A DNA stretch of 64,000 nucleotides from Bordetella genomosp. 1 (GCF_002261335.1 NZ_NEVL01000004.1:682001-746000), one strand, 5' to 3'. Counted from the stretch's first letter, positions 17,461-26,538 are shown. Numbers and translations: made by a program. The notes: a model not told the origin generated them from the sequence alone.

Positions 17461-18372
17461 TTAGTTCGTTTCGAGCTGCAGCTGCCGAAGATATTCCTCC
17501 GTGGATTGAAGAAAGGCTGAGGCCGCCATTGACAATCGCGCATTGCGGCGCTGGATAAGCCACAGCTCGTGCCCATGCTTGCGCGCCCCGTCGATAGTCA
17601 ATATTCGCAGACCCAACTGCCGCGCAAGGTCGCAGGCATACCCCGGCACCACAGTGATCCCCAGGCCCGCGCCGACCAGTTTCAGCGCCGACGTCAACAT
17701 GCCGGCCTCGATACGGTATCGAAATTCCAGATTCAGATCGGCAGCCACGCGGTCCAGGCTGCGGCGCACGCTGTACACGTTGCGTAGCATGATGTGGTCG
17801 TGGGCGGCCACGTCGGCCCACGATACGGGACGCTTGCGCGCCAAGGCGTGGCGCGGCGCGCACACCGCATACATGGTGTCGCGGTAGATGACCCGCGTAG
17901 CCAGTTCTTCCAACGGTGTTTCGACCGAGACAATGCCAAAATCGGCACGGCCGTTGCGCACGTGTTCGATCGTGTCGTCGGTAGACAGTTCAAATAGATC
18001 CAACTTCACGCTGGGATGGGCGCGGTGGTAGTCGGCCACCACGTCACCCAACAGGCCGACCATCATCAAGGGCGACGTCGCCACGCCCACGGTGCCGCGT
18101 TCCAACGTGCGCAGGCCCGACATGCTTCGCTCGGCCGCGCGCACCGTACCCAGGATCTCTTGTGCATAGGCGTAGAAGTCCGCCGCCCCGTCGCAGGGAG
18201 TGACACTGCGGGTGGAGCGTTCGAACAGTGGCTGGCCAACTTCGGCCTCCAGTTCCGCGCAGAGTTTGCTGACCGCCGACTGGGTCACGAAGGCAGCGCG
18301 GGCTGCCGCCGTGAAACTGCGCAGTTCGTACAGCGCGCAGAACGCGCGCAATTGCTTGAGAGTGATGTTCAT
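17461..18372 (-). CDS. LysR-family transcriptional regulator
   Basis: A 303-residue regulator with the LysR helix-turn-helix in residues 1-60 (LRSFTAAARAAFVTQSAVSK) and a substrate-binding domain after about 90. It is clearly paralogous to the regulator at 20494-21426, sharing QLRAFCA, QSxVSKLC and the AASPxMM segment. It is oriented with, not divergent from, the CaiB and hydratase genes upstream, and the Bug gene follows it. It probably controls this operon or the divergent one, with a CoA-pathway intermediate or substrate as effector. Confidence 0.92.
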   Translation of the reverse strand: MNITLKQLRAFCALYELRSFTAAARAAFVTQSAVSKLCAELEAEVGQPLFERSTRSVTPCDGAADFYAYAQEILGTVRAAERSMSGLRTLERGTVGVATSPLMMVGLLGDVVADYHRAHPSVKLDLFELSTDDTIEHVRNGRADFGIVSVETPLEELATRVIYRDTMYAVCAPRHALARKRPVSWADVAAHDHIMLRNVYSVRRSLDRVAADLNLEFRYRIEAGMLTSALKLVGAGLGITVVPGYACDLARQLGLRILTIDGARKHGHELWLIQRRNARLSMAASAFLQSTEEYLRQLQLETN

Positions 18373-18411
18373 GGTCGAAGTCGCCGATCAGCGCCGCCGG
18401 CCATTCCGGCC

Positions 18412-19548
18412 TCAGCGCGCAGGCTCGAGCATATCGCGATCGGCACCCTGGCGCGGCGCCTGACGCTTTATCTCCCCAGGGGTCCGCGAGAATCGCACCG
18501 GAATGCCAGCCGCCATCAACGGTCCTTCAGTCGGGTGCTCGACGGATTGGAAAAAGCCCGTCGCCTGCAAATGCGGATCTTCGAACAAGGCTTCCGGCGT
18601 ATTGACGCGTGAGTGCGGGATGTCCGCATTGTCCAGCAGTCCCAACCAATCTTCGGTCCCACGCAGCGCGACGATGTCCGCCAAATCCTGGTAGAGCTCA
18701 TCGAAATGCTGCGCGCGTGAGGTCGCGTCGATGTAGCGCGGGTCCGCCGCCAGGTCGGCGCGGTCAGCCAGAGCGAAAAAGCGCCGCCACTGCGCATCGG
18801 TGTAAGGCAGCAAGGCCAAATATCCGTCGCTTGTACGGTAGGGCCGCCGTTGCGGCGATAACACTCGGCTATAGCCCATGGGCCCCAGTGGTGGCACGAA
18901 ACTGTGACCGCTCATGTGCTCGACCAGGGTGAAGGACACCAGGGTTTCGAACATCGGGACTTCGATGGCCTGCCCTTCTCCCGAACGTTCACGCTCGTAC
19001 AGCGCCATGGGAATGGCGTACGCCAGCGTTAGTCCGGCAACCTTGTCTGCGAGGATGGTGTTTACGTAGGCAGGCGCGCCGCTGTTGCGGCCCTGCAGGT
19101 CGGCCAGGCCGCTCATAGCCTGGATGATGTCGTCAAAGGCCGGGCGCGCGGCGTACGGGCCGCCCTGGCCGAAGCCCACCGCCGAGCAGTGGATCAGGCG
19201 AGGATTGCGCGCGCGCAACGTGTCGGCGTCCAGACCCAGACGCCCCAGGGCCGCCGTGCGCACGTTGGACACGAAGACGTCTGCCGTGTCGATCAGGCGC
19301 AGCAGACTGTCCCGGTCGGACGGCGTTTTGGCATCCAGCGTCACGCTGTACTTGTTGCGGTTGAGGTTCAGATAGGCTGGCCCCATGCCCGGACTCATCG
19401 CGGGCGCCGACGTGCGGAACACGTCACCTTCAGGCGACTCGACCTTGATGACCTCGGCTCCCATATCGGCCAGGATCTGCGTGCCGTATGGCCCCATGGC
19501 GACAGAGGTCATATCGATGACGCGCACGCCCGTGAGCGGACCAGCCAT
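18412..19548 (-). CDS. CaiB/BaiF (class III) CoA-transferase
   Basis: A 378-residue enzyme of the formyl-CoA/carnitine CoA-transferase family, which moves CoA between acyl-CoA and free acids through an aspartyl anhydride. Features are the opening LTGVRVIDMTSVAMGP, the LADMGAEVIKVE motif and D168 in LADKVAG, the expected catalytic aspartate. The start codon overlaps the stop of the hydratase homologue as TAATG, so the two are coupled. It probably activates an acid substrate taken up with help of the neighbouring Bug receptors. Confidence 0.92.
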   Translation of the reverse strand: MAGPLTGVRVIDMTSVAMGPYGTQILADMGAEVIKVESPEGDVFRTSAPAMSPGMGPAYLNLNRNKYSVTLDAKTPSDRDSLLRLIDTADVFVSNVRTAALGRLGLDADTLRARNPRLIHCSAVGFGQGGPYAARPAFDDIIQAMSGLADLQGRNSGAPAYVNTILADKVAGLTLAYAIPMALYERERSGEGQAIEVPMFETLVSFTLVEHMSGHSFVPPLGPMGYSRVLSPQRRPYRTSDGYLALLPYTDAQWRRFFALADRADLAADPRYIDATSRAQHFDELYQDLADIVALRGTEDWLGLLDNADIPHSRVNTPEALFEDPHLQATGFFQSVEHPTEGPLMAAGIPVRFSRTPGEIKRQAPRQGADRDMLEPAR

Positions 19549-20342
19549 TATTCGACCTCCTGGTGCTTCTTGCGGTTGACGAACGGCGCCATAAATCGGC
19601 GAGGCTCGTCGGTGGTGAAGGCCTCGCCGAACGCGGCTACGCTGCGGTCCAGGCCCGCTTCCACCGTCGACTCGCTCCAGTAGCGCAGCAGCGCCTTCTG
19701 TGAACGGACGGCAATCGGACCGCTTTCCGCGATGGGCCCCACCGTGCGTTCAACCAGCGCGTCCAGCGCCCCGGTCTCGCTGACGAATTCCAGGAAGCCC
19801 CACTGCCGAGCCTGCGCCGCGTCCACGGTCTCGCCGGTCAGCAACAGCCAGTTGGTGGGACCGGGACCAATGATCGCCGGGAGCAGCACGGCATGGATCA
19901 CCGATGGGATACCCACACGCACCTCGGGCATGCCGAACACGGCGTCCGCCGACGCAAGGCGGATATCGCAAGCCGCGGCCAGCTCCATGCCTGCCCCCAG
20001 GCAGAAGCCTGGAATGCGGGCGATGGTGGGCACCGGAATTGCCGTGACCGCATCGCACAGGTCGCGCAGGCGGGTGATGAATTCGCGTGCGCCCTGCGGA
20101 TCGAGTTCGGCCATTTCATAGATGTTGGCGCCGCCCACGAATGCGCGCTCGCCCGAACCACGGATAACGACCGCGCGGGCATCGTCCTGGGCCGCGATCC
20201 AGCGCGCGGCCTCACTCAGGCACAGTGTGACTGTCGAGGCCAGGATGTTCAGGCTCTTGGCATCGTGGATCTGCAGGGTGTAGACACCGCGCTCGTCACG
20301 AGTCACGAGGGCATGGGCGAAGGTTGGAATAGGCGCAGTCAT
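19548..20342 (-). CDS. Enoyl-CoA hydratase/isomerase family protein
   Basis: A crotonase-fold enzyme of 264 residues. The ATG at 20342 is chosen because GGAGCTTTC precedes it; an in-frame ATG at 20369 has no such site. The oxyanion-hole segment FVGGANI is present, as are two acidic residues at the hydratase positions (E120 in GAGMELAAA and E140 in GMPEVRVG), so hydration of a 2-enoyl-CoA is plausible. It is paralogous to the gene at 32080-32877 in module B and paired in both places with a CaiB-type CoA-transferase. The start lies 151 bp from a divergent LysR gene. Confidence 0.9.
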   Translation of the reverse strand: MTAPIPTFAHALVTRDERGVYTLQIHDAKSLNILASTVTLCLSEAARWIAAQDDARAVVIRGSGERAFVGGANIYEMAELDPQGAREFITRLRDLCDAVTAIPVPTIARIPGFCLGAGMELAAACDIRLASADAVFGMPEVRVGIPSVIHAVLLPAIIGPGPTNWLLLTGETVDAAQARQWGFLEFVSETGALDALVERTVGPIAESGPIAVRSQKALLRYWSESTVEAGLDRSVAAFGEAFTTDEPRRFMAPFVNRKKHQEVE

Positions 20343-20415
20343 GAAAGCTCCGGCAAGGGTTATGGCCACCGATGCTAAGTGCCGCGTTTCATCACTACAA
20401 ACGAGTAATTTTCAT

Positions 20416-20427
20416 GAAATAAGTCTA
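20416..20427 (+). promoter_or_regulatory. Candidate LysR operator in the divergent promoter region
   Basis: GAAATAAGTCTA directly overlaps the right half of the near-palindrome TTTCATGAAA (20410-20419) in the 151-bp gap between the divergent hydratase and LysR genes. A one-mismatch copy occurs at 17440-17451. The position suits a LysR autoregulatory and activation site; binding is inferred. Confidence 0.4.
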
Positions 20428-20493
20428 GATCGGAATAAATGCGCAAGTCCGCCCGGCTTGGGTACGATAGCCGCCTCTTGCGGGAGTCGCATC

Positions 20494-21426
20494 ATGGGAA
20501 TCACCCTGCGCCAGTTACGGGCTTTTTGCGCCGTGTACGAGCTGAAGAACTTCACTCGCGCCGCCGAGGCGCTCAATCTGACGCAATCCACGGTCAGCAA
20601 ACTCTGCTCCGACCTGGAGAAAGCGATAGGCATGGCGCTATTCGAACGTTCGGCGCGCGGGGTGGAACTGCTGGAGGGCGCCGCCGAGCTCTACGTCTAC
20701 GCGCAGGAAGCCTTCGGCTCCCTGCGAGCAGCCGAGCGCAGCCTGAGTAGCTTGGCCGACCTGGAGCGCGGGGAGGTGTCCATCGCAGCCTCGCCCATCA
20801 TGATGCATACCCTGATCGCGCCGGTGGTTACGCACTTTCATGCGCGGCATCCCAACATCATCTTTGATCTGCACGAGCTTACGGGCGACGAAGTTACCGA
20901 GCACGTGCTGCACGGCAGGGCCGATCTGGGCATCGTGGCGATGGAGAGTCAGGATCCCAGGTTGGACTGCCGGATCGTCTACCGCGGCCCCATGTACGCC
21001 GTGGTGCCGGCTGGCCACCCCTTGGCGCGGCACGAACAGGCAGCCTGGCGCGATCTCGCCCGCTACCCGCACATTCTGCTGCGCGGCACGTACACGGTGC
21101 GCCGCAAAATGGACCAGATTCTGCAGGACCAAGGGCTGACGGTGCGCAGCGTGGCGCAGACGGGCAGCCTGACCACCGCTTTCGCCATGATCCGCGGCGG
21201 TATGGGCATCACCGTCATGCCAGGCTATGTGCGCAACGTCTGCCAGGAAATGGGCCTGAAGGCGCTGTGCATAGCCGACCGACCTCAAACCATGCACGAG
21301 CTTTCCGTCCTGCGTCGGGCTGACTACCGGTTGTCGCGAGCAGCCGACGCGTTTCTCACCGCCTTCGAAGCGCACCTCAGTGAACAAGGACAGCCCGCAG
21401 CGGCAGGCGATTCATCACTTTGTTGA
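20494..21426 (+). CDS. LysR-family transcriptional regulator
   Basis: A 310-residue LysR protein starting MGITLRQLRAFCAVYELK at 20494, where GGGAG lies 8 bp upstream; upstream in-frame sequence is not family-like. The helix-turn-helix lies at about 18-38 (FTRAAEALNLTQSTVSKLC). It is divergent from the hydratase/CaiB operon and directly upstream of the long module A operon, so it is the best candidate for its regulator. It is a paralogue of the protein encoded at 17461-18372. Confidence 0.93.
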   Translation: MGITLRQLRAFCAVYELKNFTRAAEALNLTQSTVSKLCSDLEKAIGMALFERSARGVELLEGAAELYVYAQEAFGSLRAAERSLSSLADLERGEVSIAASPIMMHTLIAPVVTHFHARHPNIIFDLHELTGDEVTEHVLHGRADLGIVAMESQDPRLDCRIVYRGPMYAVVPAGHPLARHEQAAWRDLARYPHILLRGTYTVRRKMDQILQDQGLTVRSVAQTGSLTTAFAMIRGGMGITVMPGYVRNVCQEMGLKALCIADRPQTMHELSVLRRADYRLSRAADAFLTAFEAHLSEQGQPAAAGDSSLC

Positions 21427-21457
21427 ATGCCTTCATGATAATTAATCAATTGTTTGC

Positions 21458-21478
21458 ATGATGGATGGCTTCCATCAT
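21458..21478. promoter_or_regulatory. Inverted repeat upstream of module A
   Basis: ATGATGGA and TCCATCAT form a perfect 8-bp inverted repeat with 5-nt spacer, about 100 bp before the Bug start at 21580 and in an AT-richer segment than its surroundings. It is a possible operator for the module A operon; no known consensus was matched. Confidence 0.4.
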
Positions 21479-21579
21479 TAGCGCGTCGAGGTAGACACTC
21501 CACGCGCTATCCGGGCCCACGGTCACCTCGACGCCATAACCAGCAGGGCAAACCAGCCCCAGAACGAGGAGACCCCAAT

Positions 21580-22542
21580 ATGACATTCAAGCCTGGCCTG
21601 AAGCAGTTGCTGACGCTGCTCGCCGCCCTTCCCTCCATTGCCGCCGCCGACACCTATCCGGCCAAGCCCGTCACCCTGGTGGTGGCTTATGCGCCCGGGG
21701 GCATGACCGATATCCTGACGCGGCGCATTGCGGCCGATCTGCAGACCCGCCTGGGCAAGCCCTTCGTAGTCGAAAACAAGCCCGGCGCAACCGGCCAGAT
21801 CGCTACCGAGTATGTGTCGCGCCAAAAACCCGACGGCTATACCATTCTGGTGGGCGCGACGAGCCACGTGATCAATCCCGCGATGAAGAAGCTGCCCTAT
21901 AACGCCCGCAAGGACTTCGCTCCCGTGGCGCTGCTGGCTGTCAGCCCCAACTTCCTGCTGGTCAACGCCAACCAGGGCATCAAGACTTACGCCGACTTCA
22001 AGGCTTATGCCCAGAAGCAACCTTCGGTGCCCTACGGCACGGCCGGCGCCGGCGGCGCGCCTCACATCGTGGGCGAACTGCTGCGCTCACAAAGTGGCCT
22101 GCCGCTGATGCACGTGTCCTATCGTGGCGCGGGGCCCGCCATGACGGATCTGGTATCGGGCCAAGTTCCCTTCGGCATGGCCGAATCGGTGACGGCCAAC
22201 GCGTACCTGCAGTCGGGCAAGATCGTGCCCCTGGCCATCGCTTCCGCACAGCGCCAGGCGCGTTATCCCGACGTGCCCACGCTCAACGAGCTTGGCTATA
22301 AGGGCTTTGACCTAAGCACATGGGTCGGCGTCTACGCCCCAGCCGGCACGCCGGCCGACATCGTACAAACACTGAATACTGAAATCCGCAAGTCGGTGAT
22401 GCAGCCAGCGACCCAGGAGTACATCCGGTCTACAGGCTCCGAACCTGGCGACAAGGATCTGGCCCAATACCAGAAGTTCGTCAGCGACGAGATGGACAAG
22501 TGGCAGGCAGTCATCACCCAGGCGGGAGTCAAGGATGAGTGA
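21580..22542 (+). CDS. Bug/TctC-type solute receptor
   Basis: A 320-residue periplasmic receptor starting MTFKPGLKQLLTLL at 21580 with the strong site GAGGAGACC upstream. A signal peptide ends IAAAD. Bug motifs are present: YPAKPVTLVVAYAPGGMTD, VVENKPGATGQIA, KPDGYTI, and the stretch before YPDVPTLNELG. It resembles the module B receptor at 35333-36307 more than the other Bug proteins here, consistent with duplication of the whole module. It is the first gene of the module A catabolic operon and overlaps the DUF35 gene by 8 bp. The substrate is unknown. Confidence 0.93.
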   Translation: MTFKPGLKQLLTLLAALPSIAAADTYPAKPVTLVVAYAPGGMTDILTRRIAADLQTRLGKPFVVENKPGATGQIATEYVSRQKPDGYTILVGATSHVINPAMKKLPYNARKDFAPVALLAVSPNFLLVNANQGIKTYADFKAYAQKQPSVPYGTAGAGGAPHIVGELLRSQSGLPLMHVSYRGAGPAMTDLVSGQVPFGMAESVTANAYLQSGKIVPLAIASAQRQARYPDVPTLNELGYKGFDLSTWVGVYAPAGTPADIVQTLNTEIRKSVMQPATQEYIRSTGSEPGDKDLAQYQKFVSDEMDKWQAVITQAGVKDE

Positions 22543-22909
22543 AGTCCACATCGGATCCCTGTCGCCAGAGGCGTATTTTTCCGAGGCGCTGCGCGCGGGA
22601 CGGTTGGAGGTCCAGGTGTGCCGCAGTTGCGGGCTCTCGTTCTTCTTTCCGCGCACGCACTGCGCTCATTGCCGTTCGCAGGAGTACGCCTGGCGCCCCA
22701 TGCGTACCGGCGCCACGCTGTACTCCTATTCGGAAATCCCGGCCACGCCGCAAGCGCCCGCGCGTAACGTCATCCTGGCTGACATGGACGAAGGGTTCCG
22801 CATGATGTCCACGCTGCTAGATGAAGGCGAACTGCGGATCGGCATGCGGCTGACGGCCAGGCCGGATCCGCAGCGCACCCGGGTGGTCTTTGGACCGGAG
22901 GCGCCATGA
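22535..22909 (+). CDS. DUF35 zinc-ribbon/OB-fold protein, thiolase partner
   Basis: A 124-residue protein with a rubredoxin-like zinc ribbon (C29, C32, C43, C46 in CRSCG and CAHC) followed by an OB-fold. It overlaps the next gene, a thiolase-like protein, by 4 bp. DUF35 proteins form complexes with SCP2-type thiolase-like proteins, for example ChsH2 with the aldolase Ltp2 in steroid side-chain degradation. It is expected to be a structural or acyl-CoA-binding partner of the thiolase-like protein, and a paralogue with the same four cysteines is encoded at 43331-43717. Confidence 0.9.
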   Translation: MSEVHIGSLSPEAYFSEALRAGRLEVQVCRSCGLSFFFPRTHCAHCRSQEYAWRPMRTGATLYSYSEIPATPQAPARNVILADMDEGFRMMSTLLDEGELRIGMRLTARPDPQRTRVVFGPEAP

Positions 22910-24072
22910 CGGACTGGAACAAGAGTCTGCGCGGCGCCATCGCCATCACCGGCTGCGCCACGGCGGGCATAGGCGATGCCGGGGGCCTGAACGACCTCGA
23001 GCTCACTTCGTTGGCCGTACATGCGGCGGTGCGCGATGCCGGCCTGCGCATGGACGACGTCGACGGTCTGATGAGCGCCAGCCTGTCCTCGTCGATGTGG
23101 CTGAACAAGCTCTCGGAATACCTAGGCTTGTTCCCGCGCTTTATGGACAGCACTCAGATTGGCGGCGCATCCTTCGTGGGTCACCTGCTGACAGCCGCGG
23201 CAGCAATTCAGGCGGGCCTGTGCAGCAATATCGTGATCGCCTATGGCGCCGCTCCGCGCGGCGGCAACGGCGTATCGGCGACGTCCGGCGCCCGTGCGCG
23301 GCTGGATCCGTTTCCCTACGAGGAGCCGTTTCAGCCCTTCAATCCGCCAACCAGTTACGCGCTGGCGACCCGGCGGCACATGCATGAGTACGGCACCACT
23401 CGCGAACAACTCGCCGAAGTAGCGGTTGCCGCGCGCGCCTGGGCCCGCCTGAATCCGGAAGCCTACAAGCGCGAGCCACTGTCGATCGATGACGTATTGG
23501 CGGCGCGCGTGATTTCTTCGCCGCTGACCGCGCGCGACTGCTGCCTGGTGACCGACGGTGCAGGTGCCATCGTAGTCACCGCGGCAGAACGCGCCGACAC
23601 GGCGCGGCCCGTGTATGTGCAAGGCACTGCCATGGCGCACTCACATCGGCAGATCGCCTGCATGGCCGACCTGACACGCACCGTGGCGGGCCAGAGCGCT
23701 GGCCTGGCTCGGGAACGGGCCGGCGTGGCGCTTGCCGACATCGACTTGGTGCAGCTCTACGACGCCTTCACCATCAATCCCATCCTGTTCCTTGAAGACA
23801 TGGGGTTCTGCGACAAGGGTGAAGGCGGCGCATTCGTGTCGGGCGGGAGAATTGCGCCCGGCGGCGAACTGCCAGTGAACACCAACGGCGGCGGACTTTC
23901 CTGCGTGCATCCCGGCATGTACAGCATGTTCGGCCTGGTGGAGGCGGTGCGCCAGCTTCGCGGCGATTGTGGGGAACGGCAGGTGAAGCAAGCCCGCACG
24001 GCGCTCGTGCATGGCAATGGTGGAGTTTTGAGCGCCCAGGCCACGACCGTGCTGACCAATTGGATGGACTGA
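22906..24072 (+). CDS. SCP2/Ltp2-type thiolase-like protein lacking the nucleophilic cysteine
   Basis: A 388-residue thiolase-fold protein. Where thiolases carry the acyl-accepting cysteine, this protein has IGGASFVGH (residues 85-93). The C-terminal NTNGGGLS...HPG segment with its histidine is kept. Together with the coupled DUF35 gene this resembles aldolases such as Ltp2 rather than true thiolases, suggesting retro-aldol or other C-C cleavage of a 3-hydroxyacyl-CoA. The paralogue at 42171-43334 has the same replacement. Assigning an exact reaction would be a guess. Confidence 0.88.
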   Translation: MTDWNKSLRGAIAITGCATAGIGDAGGLNDLELTSLAVHAAVRDAGLRMDDVDGLMSASLSSSMWLNKLSEYLGLFPRFMDSTQIGGASFVGHLLTAAAAIQAGLCSNIVIAYGAAPRGGNGVSATSGARARLDPFPYEEPFQPFNPPTSYALATRRHMHEYGTTREQLAEVAVAARAWARLNPEAYKREPLSIDDVLAARVISSPLTARDCCLVTDGAGAIVVTAAERADTARPVYVQGTAMAHSHRQIACMADLTRTVAGQSAGLARERAGVALADIDLVQLYDAFTINPILFLEDMGFCDKGEGGAFVSGGRIAPGGELPVNTNGGGLSCVHPGMYSMFGLVEAVRQLRGDCGERQVKQARTALVHGNGGVLSAQATTVLTNWMD

Positions 24073-24084
24073 AGGAGATTCGAC

Positions 24085-24990
24085 ATGCTGGAAGGAAAAG
24101 TGGTGGTCGTCACCGGCGCGGCCAACGGCATCGGCCGCGCTGCGGCCGTGGCCTTGGCGGCCCAAGGCGCCCGAGTGGTGGTCAATGACCTGAACGTTTC
24201 GCTGGACGGCACCAGCACCTCGCATAGCACGGCCGCCCAGGTCGTCGAGGAAATACGCGCCGCTGGCGGTGAAGCCATTGCCAATGGAGACTCGGTTGCC
24301 GAATATGCAAGCGCGCAACGCATCATCGAGGCGGCCGCCGATACCTATGGGAGGGTGGACGGCGTGGTGAACAATGCCGGCATCGTGCGCGACAAGATGT
24401 TCCACCGGCTCACGCCAGAAGACTTCGACGCGGTGGTCAAGGTGCATCTGTACGGTTGCTTCAACCTCAGCCATGCTGCGGCCAGGCACTTCCGTGAGCA
24501 GGGTGGCGGAAGCCTGATCAACATGACATCCAACTCGGCGGTCATCGGCAACCGCGGCCAGGCCAATTATTGTGCCGCCAAGCTGGGCATCGTTGGTCTT
24601 TCCAAGGCCATGGCGCTGGACATGGCTGCCTTCAACGTGCGATCCAACTGCCTCGCGCCGCTGGCCTGGAGCCGCATGACGGAGACCATCCCAGCCAAGA
24701 CCGAGGAACAGGCGCGTCATGTCGAGAAGATCCGCCGCATGGGACCCGAGACGATCGCGCCCCTGATCTGCTACCTGGCGTCAGACGCCTCGTCCGACGT
24801 GTCGGGACAGGTGTTCGCCATACGCTTGAACGAGATTTTCCTGATGAGCCAGTCCCGTCCGGTGCGCTCGGTGCATCGCTCCGACGGCTGGACTGCCGAG
24901 AGCATCGCGGAACACGGCATGGCTGCGTTGCGCGCCTCGTTCATGCCACTCGACACCTCAGCCCAGGTGTTCGCCTGGGATCCGGTCTGA
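24085..24990 (+). CDS. SDR-family dehydrogenase (hydroxyacyl-CoA or alcohol dehydrogenase)
   Basis: A 301-residue classical short-chain dehydrogenase: TGAANGIG (10-17), NNAG (96-99), a serine-rich active-site segment near 148-151, Y162 and K166 in YCAAK. A C-terminal extension of about 60 residues (QSRPVRSVHRSDGW...) resembles the SDR part of HSD17B4-like multifunctional enzymes. This fits the MaoC-type hydratase encoded right after it: the pair would perform hydration and oxidation. It is very similar to the protein at 30144-31049. Confidence 0.92.
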   Translation: MLEGKVVVVTGAANGIGRAAAVALAAQGARVVVNDLNVSLDGTSTSHSTAAQVVEEIRAAGGEAIANGDSVAEYASAQRIIEAAADTYGRVDGVVNNAGIVRDKMFHRLTPEDFDAVVKVHLYGCFNLSHAAARHFREQGGGSLINMTSNSAVIGNRGQANYCAAKLGIVGLSKAMALDMAAFNVRSNCLAPLAWSRMTETIPAKTEEQARHVEKIRRMGPETIAPLICYLASDASSDVSGQVFAIRLNEIFLMSQSRPVRSVHRSDGWTAESIAEHGMAALRASFMPLDTSAQVFAWDPV

Positions 24991-24997
24991 GGCTGCC

Positions 24998-25873
24998 ATG
25001 GCGCTGGACTATCACAGCCTAAAAACCCACGTTTTCACGCCTGAGCGCCAAGCCTATGGTGAGGATGACTGCATCCTCTACGCCTTAGGCGTTGGCGCGG
25101 GGCTTTCCGAAGACGACGCAGTCGGCGATGAAATCCAATTCATCTATGAACGCGGGTTGCGCGCCCTGCCCGCCATGGCTTGCGTACTGGCCTATCCCGG
25201 CTTCTGGATGCGCGATCCGCGCCACTGCCTGGACTGGACCCGGGTGATACACGGCGAGCAGCGCATGCGCTTTGCGCACCGCCTACCCACCAGCACTGAA
25301 GTGGTATGCGAGATGGAGGTGTCCCGCATCGCGGACAAAGGTCCGGGCGCCTTCGTCGTAACGCGGCGCACGCTGACCGACGCGGCAACGGGCCAGGAGC
25401 TCGCTCTTATCGAGCAACTGAACATCTGCCGTGGAGACGGTGGCTACTCGCGCGGCGACGCTGCGCTTAGCGATGCGCTGGCGGCGCCGATCCCCGCGCC
25501 GCCGGCCTCCTTGCCGGACATCGTCATCATCCTGCCCACCAGCCGCAACCAGGGCGCTTTGTACCGCCTGAACGCCGACCGCAATCCCCTGCACGTGGAT
25601 CCGGATAGCGCGCGGCGGGCCGGCTATGAGCGGCCCATCCTGCATGGCGCCGCGCTGCTGGGCATGGTCAATCGCGCCCTCGAAGCGGTGTTGAGGCGTC
25701 TGCCGGGCCTGCGGCTGGGCGAGTTGGACATGCGCTTCATGGCTCCAGCCTATCCAGGCCTGGATGTCTCGATATCGCTGTGGCATCAGCCGCAAGGAAT
25801 CGCCCTAGCCTGCCACCAGGCCGGCGCCTTGTGCGCGCAGGGCCGCGCGGCCTGGACCGAGGAGCAACAATGA
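24998..25873 (+). CDS. MaoC-type (R)-specific enoyl-CoA hydratase
   Basis: A 291-residue double-hotdog protein like the hydratase-2 part of peroxisomal multifunctional enzyme. The signature is clear in LNADRNPLHVDPDSA, giving catalytic D194 and H199, followed by AGYERPILHG. It would hydrate a 2-enoyl-CoA to the (R)-3-hydroxyacyl-CoA, which the SDR just upstream could oxidise. The stop overlaps the CoA-transferase A start as ATGA. No counterpart occurs in module B, where a FadJ-like fusion is present instead. Confidence 0.92.
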   Translation: MALDYHSLKTHVFTPERQAYGEDDCILYALGVGAGLSEDDAVGDEIQFIYERGLRALPAMACVLAYPGFWMRDPRHCLDWTRVIHGEQRMRFAHRLPTSTEVVCEMEVSRIADKGPGAFVVTRRTLTDAATGQELALIEQLNICRGDGGYSRGDAALSDALAAPIPAPPASLPDIVIILPTSRNQGALYRLNADRNPLHVDPDSARRAGYERPILHGAALLGMVNRALEAVLRRLPGLRLGELDMRFMAPAYPGLDVSISLWHQPQGIALACHQAGALCAQGRAAWTEEQQ

Positions 25874-26538
25874 AAGACAAGACTTGCGCCGACGTGCAAG
25901 ACGCCCTGAGCGGCGTCGAATCCGGCGCGGTGATTTTCGTGGGCGGCTTTGGCGGCTCTGGCATTCCCGCACGCCTGCTGGCCGGCCTACTGGCCAGACG
26001 AGACGTAAACAACCTCACCCTGATCAACAACAACGCCGGAGCGGGCGAAGCCAGCTTTCTCGCCCTGGTGGCATCCGGCCGCGTCAGCCGCATCGTCTGC
26101 TCGTACCCGCGCATGCCGGGCAATGACGTGATCCGCGAACGGGTGCAAGCGGGTAGCTTGGCGGTGGAAGTCATGCCACAGGGTACGCTGGTGGAGCGCA
26201 TCCGCGCGGGCGGCGCCGGCATGGGGCCCTTCTACTCCCCTACCGGTTACGGAACACCGCTGGCCGAAGGCCGCGAGACCCGAGTATTTGGTGGTCGCGG
26301 CTACGTGCTGGAAGAGCCGCTGCGAGCGGACTTCGCGTTCATCCGCGCGCATCGGGCCGATCCGCTGGGCAATCTGGTCTATCGCCGCGCTCAGCGAAAT
26401 TTCGGCCCCGTCATGTGCATGGCAGCTCGAAGCACCATCGTCGAAGTCGACGAGATCGTACCCTGCGGCGCGCTGGATCCTGACGCCATCGTCACGCCCA
26501 GCCTGTTCGTGCACCGCCTGTTGGGAGCCCCACAATGA
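25870..26538 (+). CDS. 3-oxoacid-type CoA-transferase subunit A
   Basis: A 222-residue alpha subunit of a type I CoA-transferase (PcaI/ScoA/AtoD-like). The start at 25870 overlaps the MaoC stop; upstream in-frame sequence is not homologous. Family motifs are the glycine-rich GGFGGSGIP near residue 24, NNNAG, and PTGYGTPLAEG. It overlaps subunit B by 4 bp and would act with it to transfer CoA, probably from succinyl- or acetyl-CoA, to the substrate acid. The paralogous pair is at 40821-42163. Confidence 0.93.
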   Translation: MKDKTCADVQDALSGVESGAVIFVGGFGGSGIPARLLAGLLARRDVNNLTLINNNAGAGEASFLALVASGRVSRIVCSYPRMPGNDVIRERVQAGSLAVEVMPQGTLVERIRAGGAGMGPFYSPTGYGTPLAEGRETRVFGGRGYVLEEPLRADFAFIRAHRADPLGNLVYRRAQRNFGPVMCMAARSTIVEVDEIVPCGALDPDAIVTPSLFVHRLLGAPQ

